The translations under genes were made by a program, and so were the position numbers. A stretch of DNA of 64,000 bases from positions 39,099,501-39,163,500 of the forward strand of contig CM065388.1 of the NCBI GenBank assembly GCA_033060915.1, read 5' to 3'. This DNA is from Euryodendron excelsum. Taxonomy: Eukaryota > Streptophyta > Magnoliopsida > Ericales > Pentaphylacaceae. Under the pieces are notes generated by a model. The model ran no database searches. It worked only from the letters and a program-made list of their open reading frames with translations, and was not told the DNA's origin. This document shows positions 46,564-58,983 of the stretch, one piece after another. Position 1 is the first letter of the stretch; every line of letters begins with the position of its first letter.

Positions 46564-47630
46564 ATGCTACCAAAAAGAAGAGGTCGTCGAGGAGCCAGAA
46601 AGCCCAAAGATTGTATGAACCGTATTGAAAAGATCTTGGTCAGACTTGTTCAAGTGGCCCAAGATACTTATAGTAAGACCACCAACATGCTAGAGCCGCC
46701 TATGGCTCAAGCACCAAGGGTGGTAGCGATGGCCTGTGTCACCATTAAACAGTTTAAACAGTTGAAGCCCTTAACCTTTCATGGGACTCCCGATCCCATG
46801 GCCACAAAGTCTTGGCTTTTGGGAATCAAGAGGGTGTTCGCAGTGTCTTGATTTTTGCCACCTTTACCTTCAAAGGCACCGCACTAGCCTGGTAAACGCT
46901 GAAGAAGGCATCGAAACCACAGTGGTTGTGGCCTAGATTCTTGGAAGTGTTCAATGAAGAATATTTCTCCGAGACTGTTAGAGATCTGAAAACCATCGAA
47001 TTCCTTAACTTGACGCAAGAAGATATGACGGTAGCATAGTACAATGCCAAGTTCATGAAGTTATCACGATATGCCCCACACATTGTATCATCAAAGAACC
47101 GCAAGGCAAGGAAGTTTGAGGCGGATTGTGATAGAACATTAGCAGTAAAGTGGACATCTTATAGCTTAAGACTCATCAAGAAGTTGTGCAACAGGCTGTG
47201 ATTGCCAAGAGGGCCTTTTACTGAAGTAACTCAATATCGGGAGAAACATAAGAAGAGAACTAGAGGTGACCAAAATAAAGGATAATGTTCAAAGAGACAG
47301 AGTTTGGGATCTTCTGGTGGGAATTTATCTACACCATGGGGAAACACGAAGGGCCGACATGACGACACGGCCAATGAAACATCGACGTGCCCTACTTGTC
47401 AGAAGAAGCATTGGGGCACATGTCTTTTGGGAAGCAAAGCTTGTTATGGGTGCAGCTAAGTTGGGCACCAAGTGAGGGACTGTCCGAAGAAGAGTAGAGC
47501 ACAAGGATCTGGGGTATCAGCATCAGCCTCAGTTTAGCAGACTATGGCTAATAGGAGGAAAAATCAGCTATGGTAAGGCTGAGCTTTCGCACTTACCCAG
47601 GGAAACACCCTAGCCACCGACTCTGTAGTG
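46564..47630 (+). pseudogene. gag: Element D gag, broken
   Basis: ATG 46564 opens MLPKRRGRRGARKPKDC and runs to LKPLTFHGTPDPMATKSWL before TGA at 46849-46851. The capsid core continues in other frames with FLEVFNEEYFSETVRDLK and AKFMKLSRYAPHIV, the usual gypsy gag pattern. A CCHC-type knuckle (CYGC-stop-VGHQVRDCP) lies near 47448-47490 with a stop in place of one residue. The structural protein would be non-functional. Confidence 0.8.
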
Positions 47631-48182
47631 TCAGCTATACTTCCTATTTATGGTCGATCTGCACACATCCTTATTGATTCTGGTTCCACACATTCATTTG
47701 TCTCGTACCTTTTCACTGAATACTTGCATACATCTCCAGTACCTCTTAATTATGTTTTGACTATATTGTTGCCATTTGGGGATTCTATGTTATGTGACAG
47801 GATTTACAATTCTTGTGAGATTCTTGTTAACGATGTGCCCATGTTTGTAAATCTTATACCTCTAGAAATGCGCAACTTTGATATCATCTTAGGAATGGAT
47901 TGGTTATCCTCTCACTGTGCTATCATTAATTGTGAACTTAAACGAGTCGTGTTTTATTCTTCTACCCCTTTGGGGCTTGTATTTGAAGGAGTTGGTGTAG
48001 TGCCTCCACCCTATCTCATTTCATCCATGCAAGCACACCGTTTAATTCAAAAAGGGAATAGTGCATTCTTGTGTAGTCTTGTTGACATACACGTTTCTCC
48101 GCCATTCTTGAAAGATATCCATGTTGTCCAGGAATTTTCTGATGTCTTCCCTGATGAGTTACCTAGTTCCTTAGTGGATTGA
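47631..48182 (+). pseudogene. pol: Element D aspartic protease and RT N-terminus
   Basis: A continuous frame holds the retroviral-type protease: ILIDSGSTHSFVS (active-site DSG near 47674) and FDIILGMDWLSSHCAIINC. It continues into the linker to RT (FSDVFPDELPSSLVD) before TGA at 48180-48182. This is the best-preserved domain of element D. The enzyme would cleave the gag-pol polyprotein. The start shown is where the frame opens, not a true initiation codon. Confidence 0.85.
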
Positions 48183-49300
48183 GAAATTGAGTTTAATATT
48201 GATCTTAATTTGGGTACTAGACCTATCTCCAAAGCTCCCTACCATATGTCCCCTTTAGAGTTGAAAGAGTTAAAGGTTTAACTCCAAGACTCGTTAGAAA
48301 AAGGATTTATTCATCCTAGTGTCTCACATTGGGGTGCTCCCCGTGTTATTTGTGAAAAAAAAAAATGGAACCATAAGATTGTGTATCGACTACAAGGAAT
48401 TGAACAAGGTCACCATCAAGAACAAATACCCATTACCAAGAGTGGATGATTTATTTGATCAGCTTCAGGGGGCCCAAGTATTTTTGAAGATTGACCTAAG
48501 GTCAGGTTATCACTAGCTAAAGGTCAAGGCTAACGATGTGGAAAAGACGGCTTTTCGAACCAGATATGGTCACCATAAATTTCTGGTTATGCCATTTGGA
48601 GTTACTAATACACCTGCTGCATTTATAGATTTGATGAATTGGGTGTTCAAACCCATCCTTGATTGACATTGTGTTTATTGACAATATTCTGGTGTACTCT
48701 AAGAGCCTTGTAGATCATAAGCACCACTCAGGAATGGTCCTCTAAACTTTGCAAGACAGGAAGCTGTATAGCAAATTGAAGAAGTGTGATATCAGCATCA
48801 GCATGGATGGAGTGTCTATTGATCCTTTAAAGGTTGAAGCCGTTGTGGATTGGCCAAAACTGACGAACGTGACCAAAGTCAGAAGTTTCATAGGTTTAGC
48901 TGGGTACTACCGAAGATTTGTGAAGAACTTCTCCAAGATTGGAACTCTTTCAATGCATCTCACCCGGAAAAACACACCATTCGAATGAAACGAGAAGAAG
49001 GAATGGAGTTTCTAAGAATTGAAAGGCTGACTGGTGTCTGCACCAATTCTAGCCTTGCCTTCTAGGACTGATGGGTTTTCCATCTACAGTGACGCTTTGC
49101 ATAGAGGACTGGGATGTGTGTTGATGCAGCACAACAAGGTGATTGCATATGCCACAAGATAGATAAGATTGCATAAGGAAAACTACCCGACCCATGATCT
49201 TAAATTAGCAGTTGTAATGTTTGCTTTGAAGATTTGGTGCCACTATTTGTACAGTCACACGTGAGATCTTCACCAACCACAAGAGTTTGAAGTATCTTTT
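48183..49300 (+). pseudogene. pol: Element D RT and RNase H, broken
   Basis: RT pieces: [20 protein letters not shown], then [12 protein letters not shown] (motif A Asp kept), [24 protein letters not shown], then VRSFIGLAGYYRRFVKNFSK. An A-run near 48356-48364 marks a frameshift. Stops follow, for example at 48514-48516. The catalytic pair Asp-Asp is Asp-Asn (AAT at 48683-48685). RNase H remains as YSDALHRGLGCVLMQ and [13 protein letters not shown], with Lys at the expected catalytic Glu (about 49201). Both changes are of the G-to-A type. Confidence 0.85.
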
Positions 49301-50950
49301 CATACAGAAGGAGCTGAACATAAGACAGGGAAGATGGCTCAAGTTGATCAAGGACTACGACGTTCTCATTCAGTACCATCCGGATAAGGCCAATGTTGTG
49401 GTCGATGATTTGAGTTGGAAGACTACCTCCAACCTAGCATGCACGGTTACATCGCAACAACCCTTGTTCATCGAATTGGAGAGAGAGGAGATTGAGATTG
49501 TCACACCAGGCACAGATATGATACTCACTGGCATGATCGCCCAACCAATATTAATTGAGGTTGTAAAGCAAAGACAACCTGAAGATCCATACTTATGGAA
49601 GATTTATGAAGAGTTGGGAACAAAATTGAAGCCCGACTTCACCTTGCAGAATGGAGCTTTAAAGTTTAAGGACCGCTTATGTGTGCCAGACATAATCGAG
49701 GTCAAGAGGCGAGTTTTAGAGGAAGCTCATAACACGAGGTTCACTACGCATCCAGGAGGCTCGAAGATGTATTGGGATTTGAAAGAACATTTTGGTGGCC
49801 AGGAATAAAGAGAGAGATAGCCGAATTCGTGACATGATGCCTACATTGTCAACAAGTCAAGACAGAATATCAAAGGCCAGTGGGACTGTTGCAACCTTTA
49901 CCGATACCGAAATGGAAGTGAGAGCATATCACCATGGATTTCGTCATGGGACTGCCAAGATCACTGTGAGATTGTGATGCTATTTGGGTTATTATTGATC
50001 GCCTTACCAAGTCTACACATTTATTGTCAGTGAAAACTACATACTCTTTATCAAACTATGCGACCCTTTACATTGTGGAGATTGTTCAACTGCACGATAC
50101 ACCAGTTTCAATAGTGTCAGATCGAGACTCGAGATTTGTGTCAAAATTTTGGATGAGTTTGCAAAGGGCTTTAAACCGATGAGCAATCAAAAAGGACCAT
50201 TCAGACCTTAGAAGACATGCTGCGGTTATGTGTCCTTGACTTTCAGGGAAGTTGGGAAGATCATCTGTCATTAGTGGAATTCACATATAACAACAATTTC
50301 CAAGTGAGCATTAGGATGCCACCTTATGAAGTGCTTTACGAGAGGAAGTGTAGATCTCTAATTTGTTGGGCCGAGGTCGGAGAGAGAAAGATTCTTAGGC
50401 CAGAGATTGTGCAACTGACCACTGACAAGATCAAGATAATTTAGTAACGACTGCAAACTGCTCAAAGTTGCCAAAAAGAGTTATGTGGACATGCAAAAAC
50501 GAGACTTAGAGTTTGAAGAAAGGAGCCACGTGTTCTTGAAACTATCTCCTGCTAAGGGGATAAATCATTTCAGCAAAAAGGGAAAGCTTAGTCCAAGGTA
50601 CATTGGGTCATTTGAAGTTTTTGAACGGGTTAGAGCTATTGCTTACTATATTGTTCTTCCACCAGAACTTTTGCAAGTTCATGACGTATTTCACGTTTTA
50701 ATGTTATGGAGGTATGTTCACGACCCAACACACGTGATTGATCACTATCCTTTGGCCATGAATGAAGATTTAAGCTAAGTTGAAAGACCGATCAAGATTC
50801 TTGATCGCCGTGACAAGTTCTTAGGAACAAGGTCATTCCTTTGGTGTGAGTTTTGTGGCACAACCACACGTGGGAAGAGTCTACATGGGAATGCGAAGAC
50901 AAGATTAGGGAATGTTATCGCTTTTTATTTGAATTATGGTTTGTATCAAG
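49301..50950 (+). pseudogene. pol: Element D integrase with chromodomain-like tail, broken
   Basis: The zinc-binding part and linker run in 49287-49808 ([20 protein letters not shown]). The core is spread over frames: ITMDF and IVSDRDSRFVSKFW keep two Asp. The third residue is Lys in [13 protein letters not shown] (AAA at 50190-50192), and about a dozen codons before it are missing. [20 protein letters not shown] follows. The GPF-type end (SPRYIGSFEVFERV) and a tail (VERPIKILDRRDKFL ... TWECED in a shifted frame) match Tekay/Del proteins, whose tail is a chromodomain thought to guide integration to heterochromatin. Confidence 0.82.
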
Positions 50951-50983
50951 TTTGGAGACCAAATTTCTTTAAGGGGGGAATGA

Positions 50984-51144
50984 TGTAATATCCTAAACCT
51001 CTATTATCTGAATTAATGTGAATTTTTCTAAATTATGTATTATTCTAATGTGCCTTTGGATCAAATGACCAATGGTAATGCATGGTGTAACATATACTCC
51101 TAGTATGAAACACATGGGATTACTTCCTATATGTATCTCCTAAT
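50984..51144 (+). repeat. Element D 3' LTR, first 161 bp
   Basis: Matches the first part of 44062-46350 and follows the purine tract. It is cut at tcctaat by the TG start of element B; CTAAT (51140-51144) should reappear after element B outside the window. Confidence 0.85.
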
Positions 51145-51360
51145 TGTAACCACCCCATTTTTTACCGCTCGGCGGTCTCCACTCCGTCCAGACTTGTGTT
51201 CAAGTTAATGTGGGCATATTTCGAGTCAAATCAACTTTCTAAGTCTAATCCCGTTAATTCATTGCTTCGCAGGTCCCACCAAGCCCAAATAGAGGCAAAA
51301 TAACCAAAATGCCCCTAGGGGCATCATTCATTCTAATTACAATAGGCACATCTTTCCAAA

Positions 51361-52258
51361 GACGGTAAGTCCCCTTTCCAATTCTAAATCAGGCGCGTCT
51401 TTCTGAAGACGGTAAGTCCCCTTTCCAATTCCAAATCAGGCACGTCTTTTCGAAGATGATAAGACCCCTTTTCCAATACCAATCCCTCTCTCGAGGCAGT
51501 TGATTCCTCGAGATGGTAAATCTACTCTAATTAGGCACGTCTTTCTGAAGACGATAAGACCCCTTTCCAATCCCTCTCTCGAGACAGTTTATTCCTCGAG
51601 ACGGTAAATCTACTCCAATTAGACGCGTCTTTCCAAAGACGATAAGACCCCTTTGCAATTCCAAACCCTATCTCGAGACAATTTATTCCTTGAGATGGTA
51701 AATCTACTCCAATCAGGCGCGTCTTTCCGAAGACGATAAGACCCCTTTCTAATTCCAATCCCTCTCTCGAGACAGTTGATTCCTCGAGATGGTAAATCTA
51801 CTCCAATCAGGCGCTTCTTTCCGAAGACGATAAGACCCATTTCCAATTCCAATCCCTCTCTCGAGACAGTTGATTCCTCAAGACGATAAATCTACTCTAA
51901 TTAGGCGCGTCTTTCTGAAGACAATAAGACCGCTTTCCAATCCCTCTCTCGAGACAATTTATTCCTCGAGACGGTAAATCTACTCCAATCAGACGCGTTT
52001 TTTTGAATACGATAAGACCCCTTTTCAATTCCAATCCCTCTCTCGAGACAGTTGATTCCTCGAGATGGTAAATCTACTCCAATCAGGCGCATTTTTCCAA
52101 AGACGATAAGACCCCTTTCCAATTCCAATGCCTCTCTTGAGACAGTTGATTCCTCAAGACGGTAAATCTACTCTAATCAGGCGCGTCTTTACGAAGACGA
52201 TAAGACCCCTTTCCAATTCCAATCCCTCTCTCGAGATAGTTTATTCCTCGAGATGGTC
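51361..52258. repeat. 94-bp minisatellite in element B U3
   Basis: The phrase aagacccc (or a one-base variant) recurs at 51461, 51555, 51644, 51738, 51832, 51926, 52014, 52108 and 52202. Spacings are 94, 89, 94, 94, 94, 88, 94 and 94. Each unit holds ctctctcgagacag, ttgattcctcgag and ggtaaatctactccaatc. Two shorter ~50-bp units (gacggtaagtcccc) precede the array. Element A has only one diverged unit here. Confidence 0.93.
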
Positions 52259-53559
52259 CGATGCATTTTTTAAAGAAAATCTCTTCAAAACGGTAAGTCC
52301 CTTTAAACCTGTCGACCGGGACAAGACCCCAAGTCCCCTAGATGGTTGAACGGTCCACCTAGCCCGCCAATGCAGAAATGTCTGTTTAGGCATGCCTTTC
52401 GAGAAAGTTGATTCTCAGGCTCTAAGTCTCTTTAGCAGCTTCCCAAAATCAAGCAGTCTCGGGAATGATCACGAATCATCAAAGTAGCAGAAATACTCAC
52501 AAATATCACAACCGTTAGAGTAGCGGAAATACTCACAAGCAGGTCGATAGAGAAAATTGCCAACAAACCCCTGTATCACATGACCGCCGTCAGAGTGGTG
52601 GAAACACTCAAAACCCAGGTGAACACCAGTGCCTGCAAGCCCACGTCGGTGAAAAATGACCAAACTGCCCATTGGGCCTTTTCTAGCACGTTTCTTGAGA
52701 ACACATTTGAGTCTTCAGAACGGTAAGTCCAACCTTCCAAGATTGTCTTAAAGGCAATCTGGCATGATTCTGTGTCTTCTAGTCAGTTTCGGGCCAATTC
52801 TGAGACATTTTGGTTAAGATAACCATTTCGCCCCTAGTCATCCGAACGCCCCTGGAACCACACCAGCTCTGGGTATCAAACCGGTAACCTCCCGAGAATG
52901 CTTCTTATAGTATTCTCAACTTTCCTCAATCTTTCCGGATCAATCCGATTCAATTCCGGTAAACCTGGTGCAAAATGACTGTTTTGCCCCTAGTGGGCCA
53001 GTCGCCTTTTCCGACCATACCGGCTCTGGGTATCAAACTGGTAACTTCCTGAGATTGCTTCTTATAATATTCTCAACCTTCCTCTACCTTCCCGGATCAT
53101 TCCGAGTCAATTCCGGCAAACCCGGTACAAAATGACCGTTTTGCCCCTAGAGGCCGGTCGCCTTTTCCGACCACACCGACTCTGGGTATCAAATCGGCAA
53201 CCTTTGGGAACATTCTGAATAAAGTTTCCAAATCTCGAGTCTTCTTCCGGGACAGTCCGAGTCCGTCTTGGCAACTTTCTGACCCGATTGACCGTTTTGC
53301 CCCTAATAGCCCGGTCAAATCCTTCCAATACATCCTATCTTTATGTTTCAAGTCAAATACCTCCGGGACACTATTCTAAGTGTTCCTGCCCTTTTCCGGC
53401 CTTCCGGGTCATTCCCGGTCTCTCAAACTCCTTCCCGGACTTTCCGGAGTCATTCCTAGTGAAACCAGGCTAAAAATTGCATAGTAGTCACTAGTACAGG
53501 CGACCAAATTTAGTCAAAGATACATTGCTTGCTAACCTTAATAGTTTCCTAATTGGCTA

Positions 53560-53578
53560 GCGCCACTCCTAGTGGCGC
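53560..53578. promoter_or_regulatory. Hairpin upstream of the TATA box, element B
   Basis: GCGCCACT-CCT-AGTGGCGC: 8-bp perfect arms and a 3-nt loop, 55 bp before the TATA box, as in element A. Confidence 0.78.
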
Positions 53579-53633
53579 CAGAAGCATTTTTGGCCTGGTG
53601 CCACTACAACAGGTGCCTGGTCTATCCCATCTC

Positions 53634-53640
53634 TATAAAT
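53634..53640 (+). promoter_or_regulatory. TATA box, element B LTR
   Basis: TATAAAT followed by acaaagcc, matching 18647 in element A. Confidence 0.68.
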
Positions 53641-56600
53641 ACAAAGCCTCTTCCAGCGTGAAAGTGGTCCGCAAACTCAGTTTAAAAACCCTAATTTTCG
53701 ATACACAGAGCTCATACACTCCCAAAATCCTAGCTTCCTTAGGTTTTCCAAACCCTAGCCACCATACACAAACCCTACCCTTAGATACACTCATACACAC
53801 CCTTACACACTTATACACTAGCCTCCAACCCTCCATTGAAGACTTAGATTGCTATAACCACGAAGATTTGAAAATCGAAGATGAGCCCTCGAAGATCAAG
53901 ACTGAAGTGAAGCGAAGACCAAAGAAAGCAAGGTGCGTAAAGCCAAGCAAAATAAAGAAGACACAAGGTAGGCTTCATATTTAAATTTTCACACTTTCCC
54001 CTCTCTCTTCTCTCTCCTAACCCACTTAGATTTTCTCTATTTTAATCCCTCATCTCTTTCCCCCCCTTTCTTTGCATGCTTGAAACAAGGGGACTCCCTG
54101 TCCATGTGTAGGATTAGACTATTGGAGGGTCACCGTGTCGGGGACTTTCCTTTAGGCTAACCGTAGACCACGTGGGTTCAACCCCCTTGATTATCTGGTG
54201 AAGCCTTAACCTTGTATGTTCACGACCCCAAACTTGCATTGTGCATATCATGATCTTGCATCTTCCAAAAATTATTTTCAAACCCGTTTTCAAAGTTTGC
54301 ATTAAACTTGTTTTCAAAATTGCATCAAAATCTCCTTTTTCAAAACTTATTTTCAAAATCACAATCCTAAAGTGATTCTAGCCTTTCTATGGCTAGGGTT
54401 GCTTTAGGAAAGTGTTACATTTAAAAGTAACTTTCATGGTCCATATTTTCAAACCTTTGTTATTTTCAAAACCACTTTCCTAAAGTGGTTCTAGCCTTCT
54501 TATAGTTAGAATTGCTTTAGGAAAGTATGACATTTTTATACCTTCTAAAAACTGTCTTTTCAAAAGTCTCTTTTCCTAAAAATCTCTTTTTCAACATACT
54601 TTCCTAAAACTCTCTTTTCCAAAGTTGTTTTCAAAAACTCCCTCCAAAAATCTGTTTTTTCAAAACTCCCTTTTTCAACTCCTTTCCAAAATCCTCTCCC
54701 CAAAATTCACTTTCTAAAAACGCTCCCTAAAAATCTTTTCAAAAACTCTCTCCAACCATCTTCTACCAAAAATCTTTCTAAAAACTCTCTTCCCAAAATC
54801 TTTCTTATAGAAACTCCCCTCTAGGATTTTCTTTCTAAGATCTTTGTTTTCAAAAACGTACTTTCCAAAAATCCCTTTTCTTGATGCCCAAATCAAGCCT
54901 TAGAGCTAATAATTAGGAAACCCTAATTTTCTTTCCAAAAACATGGTTTTCAAACTTGCCTTAAAACCTAGGTTCCCAAAACCTCCTATTTTCTACATCA
55001 AAACTATACACTTCCAAATCTAGGGTTTCTAAAACTCCCTTTTCCAAATCCTTGTCAAATCAAAATCTTCCCTCTAGAAAAACAAATCCAATCTTCCCGT
55101 TTAGGAAACTAGATCCAATCTTTCGTTTTTGGAAACAAAATCAAACACTTCTTCTTAGAAACAAAATTCAATCCCTTCCTAATCCAACTCTTTCCTAACT
55201 CAACTCCTTCCTAATCTCTTACTTTCCTAAATCTTAACTTTCCAAAACTTGAACACAAAAATCTTTCCCAAATTTTAAAATTCAACTTTCAAATCTTTCC
55301 TAATTCAACCCTTTCCTAATTCTACCCCTTTCCAAATCTTAACTTTCCAAATCCAAGTTTTCAAATCTTTCCTAAACTCAACCTTTCCTAATCTTAAGAT
55401 TTTCTAAAACTCAAACTCTAAAACTTTCTAAATCCTAAACTTTCTAAATTCGAAGCTTTCTAAATCTAAAACTTTCTAGATCTTAAACCTTCTAAATTTC
55501 AAATCTTTCCTAAACCTAAAACTTTCCTAAGTTGAAACTTCCTTAATTTAAAACTTTCCTAAATTGAAACTTCCTTAATTCAAGACTTTCCTAAGTTGAA
55601 ATTTTCTTAATTTAAAACTCTTCCTAATTCCAAAACTTTCCTAATTTGAAAATTTTCCTAAAACAGAACTTTCCTAATTCGAACTTTTCCTAAATCGAAT
55701 CTTCCTAAATCTAGTCTTTCTTATTTTTTCCAAATCCAATTTTTGAGTCAAATCTTTTCTAAAATCCTTCCAAGTCAAGTCAAATCAAATCTTTTCTAAG
55801 TCTCAAGTCTTTTTAGGTTTCCGAAAACCAAGTCATTCAAAACTAATCTTTTAAAATCTTCCAATCAAGGTTCAATCTCTCAATTTTCCAATCTAATTTC
55901 CAATCTTCTAATCTAAATTCAAATCAAATCCTTTTTCCAATCAAAATCTCTTTCTTCCAATCAAACCTTCTATCTTCTATCGAACTCTTGTCCGAACTAC
56001 GACTAACCTGATTCCTCCAAAAGGATACGTAGGCAACCCTCATGGATGCGGTCTCCATATTTTTCAAATCTCAAATTTCACAATCTTTTCAAATCTCCAA
56101 TCTATTTTCAAACTTCCAATTTCAAATTTCTATTTCCAAGTCTCTATTTCTAATTTTTCAAACTTTCCACTTTCAAATCTTTCTTCTAAAATCAAATCAA
56201 ATTCTTCTTTTCAAATCTATTTCCAAATCAACTCTCTTTTCTTGCATTTGCATATCATGCATCATGTTTTTGTAAACATTATTTTCTAAAGTGGATAGGA
56301 TTGAACATTTCTTAGTTGAAGACTCTCATAGGTGAATCTAGAGTGAATAGACATGTAGGTACCAAAAGGGCGGGGTAGGGTGATGGCTTAGTGTGTCTTC
56401 CCTACACATAACCAACCTCCGAACCTAGATCACTGATTTCAAAGACCAAAAATAGAGTTATTTTCAAAAAAAGGCTAAATGTTTTTCAAAGGTTGCCAAA
56501 CAACCTGTTTTCTTAAAAACCCTCTCTTGAGGAGATATTTTTAAAATCGTTTTCCAAAATCCTAAGTGTAGTTTTCGGATTATGCTTAGTTTTTAGGTGA

Positions 56601-56788
56601 CCTAACTCACCTTAAACAAGTTAGGTGGCGACTCCAAATCTTTTCTAAAAGCCCTTTATTCAAATATATTTTCAATTCAAACCTAGTCACACTCATTCTT
56701 CTAGGAGGGTGAGTTATAATGAGAGAGTACAGTATTTTTTCCGTTTGTGTGTGTATTCCTCGAGTGCAAAAAATCTGGGCGCAACAGC

Positions 56789-56804
56789 TGACGACTCCAC
56801 TGGG
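56789..56804 (+). other. Primer-binding site, element B
   Basis: TGACGACTCCACTGGG, two bases after the LTR end and aligned with 21680 of element A. Confidence 0.68.
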
Positions 56805-57296
56805 AACACTTAGAGGGTTAGGCCATAGTCATGTCTCTTTACCCTTCACCCATGTAGAGTCTTTGATTAACTTGTCCACTTTTATCCACTTTCAATTTTC
56901 AAAATCAAATTTTCAAAGTTATTTTCAACCAAAAAAAAAAAACATACATTTATTCATATTATCTTCTATTAAGTTTGTCATCCACATACTAACTCTTACA
57001 TCTTTATTTTGTAGGTACGCTTTTTGTTTAAATTTTAACTGCCATGCATGAATGTGATGAACAGGATGAATGGGGGTTGTTGGGCTCTTTCCTCCGCTTT
57101 CAAAGATCACACAGACACTACATATGCACCTGCATTCTGCATACTTGCATATTACCCTGATATGTCCTTTCTAGTTAGAAAGGGGAACGGTATATTGGTT
57201 ATGGGCAAGATGTTGTGCCAGTTTCTTCGCCTACAGCCTCTTGATGGTTCTCTTGCTCGGATCACCAACTGATCATGGCACCACCTCGGGGAGTGG

Positions 57297-58978
57297 TGAT
57301 TACACCGTAAAAGTGAAATTATTGACAATTAATTCGCACTTTGTTAGAGTTAAATTACTGTTAATTACTTTATTTTAGTAAGATATATGTTTTATTATGC
57401 TTTGTATGTGTTTTGTAGGTTATAGAGCTAATAATGGCAAATAGATACAAAGAATGATCAAGATGCGTTCAAAGCGAACAATAGGTAATGAAAATTCAAA
57501 CCTGTCTTGGTATTTTGGTCATAACTTTTTACTCCAATATCCGATTGAGCTAATTTATACGTCATTGGAAAGAAGACTTCAAGCTCTACAACTTTGCGTC
57601 TAATGTGCATCGGCTGAATCAAACTCTAGGATGGTCAAATAATGCTTCAAAGTTTCTGCAGTTGAACAGTGTGAATAGTATCCGTCCGGACGGGTACTGT
57701 TCACCGTTCGGACGGTTACTGTTCGAACGGACTGTTCGAACGGTATTCTGACGGTTACTATTCATCCAGATTGTATTTTTTACATCCGAAGCGGTATTTT
57801 TTAGGATTTTTTGTATAGTTTTTTAGTAGTAAGGGTTAGTTTGGAGCAAGGGGTGGCGGGAGAGCTCCTCCAAGGTTAGTTTCTTCTATTTTTCTTCATT
57901 TTTAGCTTAGATTTAGCTTTGTAATATTGATGTAGGTATAAAACTTGTAATTTTCTTCATTGTATTGTATTTTCTTTCACTTTCTTACACTTTCTTGCAT
58001 TTTCTCTCATTTTCCTTGTAACCAAACAGTCCTATTATTGTAGTTAATTTTAGATTTAACTCCCTTTATGCTTCTCTTTTCATTTTTACAAGTTTTTATG
58101 ATGTATTCAAGTAGCTAATAATTTAAATTCGGTTTAAATGTGAAAATCACCCAAATAATCCAAGGAATTTAACGGAGGTGTCTCATGAATTAATGGCCAT
58201 ATTTTCCTAGAATTCGAATTTCTAGTAATTAGATGTTGAAATTTAGAAAACTTGAATTATTGACTAAGTTTGGGGATTTTGATCACCCAAATCGATGATA
58301 TTAATTTAGGACCCTTGACTAGACAAAAACTCCACAATTTCTAAAAATTCATTCCCAATAATTGATTGAAGATGCCTTAGAAAGCCTAGGTTATTGACTA
58401 TATTTGACTAATCAATGCACAAACCACAAATTTGGTATTGACTAAGTTAAATCGATGGTATTAACCTTTGATTCCCCATCGAACATGTATCTTATTTCAA
58501 TTGCTTGAGAATAATCGGTTTTCAAAGCTAAATTCTCCGAATCAAACACACTTAAATGTTGTGTTTGATTTGAGTTATAAATCCCATTGGAAACCTTGGA
58601 TGAAATTGAGTGATTGGATCATTTGAGCCCAATTCCCCTTTAATTGCTTTAATTCTATTTTCATTTTGTTTTACTTTAATTGTCTAGTGTTAATTGTTTT
58701 TATTTTCATTTTAATAGGTTAGTAATTCAAAACCATCATCAAAACCCAAAATATTTTCGGTCTTTCTATTTTCTCTATTTATTTTAGATCCAATTCCCTC
58801 TTTAATTGCAATTCGATCCTAGGTTAGGTTAGTGTGAGTTGAGTGCTAGAGCATATATTGGGCTAGGTCCCTTGGGAGAGAACGATACCAGATCTTCCGG
58901 TTTATACTTCATCGCGACCCCCGTGCTCTTAGGGGTGCTAACTTCATTTGTAGGAATACCGCATCTGGGGGCGAGTCA
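57297..58978 (+). mobile_element. Solo LTR (1682 bp), Athila-related, TSD AGTGG
   Basis: Starts TGATTACACCG and ends gggcgagtca. AGTGG flanks it at 57292-57296 and 58979-58983. Joining the flanks restores the element A leader phrase (gggcctaggttt, 22216). Words such as ttctccgaatcaaa and tttgagttataaa match the element C LTR, which also begins TGATT. No internal region remains. Confidence 0.9.
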
Positions 58979-58983
58979 AGTGG

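Larger units (their letters stand above)
44062..51144 (+). mobile_element. Element D: Tekay/Del-like chromovirus retrotransposon, 3' LTR interrupted
   Basis: The 5' LTR 44062-46350 (TGTAATATCCCAAACC ... ggggcgttaca) is followed by an initiator-Met primer site, gag, protease, RT, RNase H, integrase and a chromodomain-like tail. A purine tract (aaggggggaatga) then precedes the start of the 3' LTR (50984). After 161 bp that LTR is split by element B at 51145. ACATA precedes the 5' LTR; the 3' target copy is beyond the window. Domain order and C-terminal tail fit the Tekay/Del clade. Pol is multiply broken. Confidence 0.87.
51145..56786 (+). repeat. Element B 5' LTR (5.6 kb)
   Basis: Homologous to 16978-21677 with the same order: U3, hairpin (53560-53578), TATA (53634), G-poor zone, conserved block (55983-56052). 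It ends gggcgcaaca. It is about 0.9 kb longer, largely because of the minisatellite at 51361-52258. Confidence 0.87.

Noticed and set aside
51531..52128. Three minus-strand frames starting MELERGLIVFGK or MELEMGLIVFGK, looking like a repeated gene family
   Set aside because: They are translations of the 94-bp minisatellite and merely repeat with its period; no independent coding evidence.
53553..53984. 143-codon plus-strand frame in the element B LTR
   Set aside because: It begins upstream of the TATA box, spans the promoter and leader, and the matching stretch of element A is not open in the same way.
56042..56275. Ser/Phe/Gln-rich plus-strand frames, also at 41910-42155
   Set aside because: Products of the low-complexity LTR zone; no constraint or start context.
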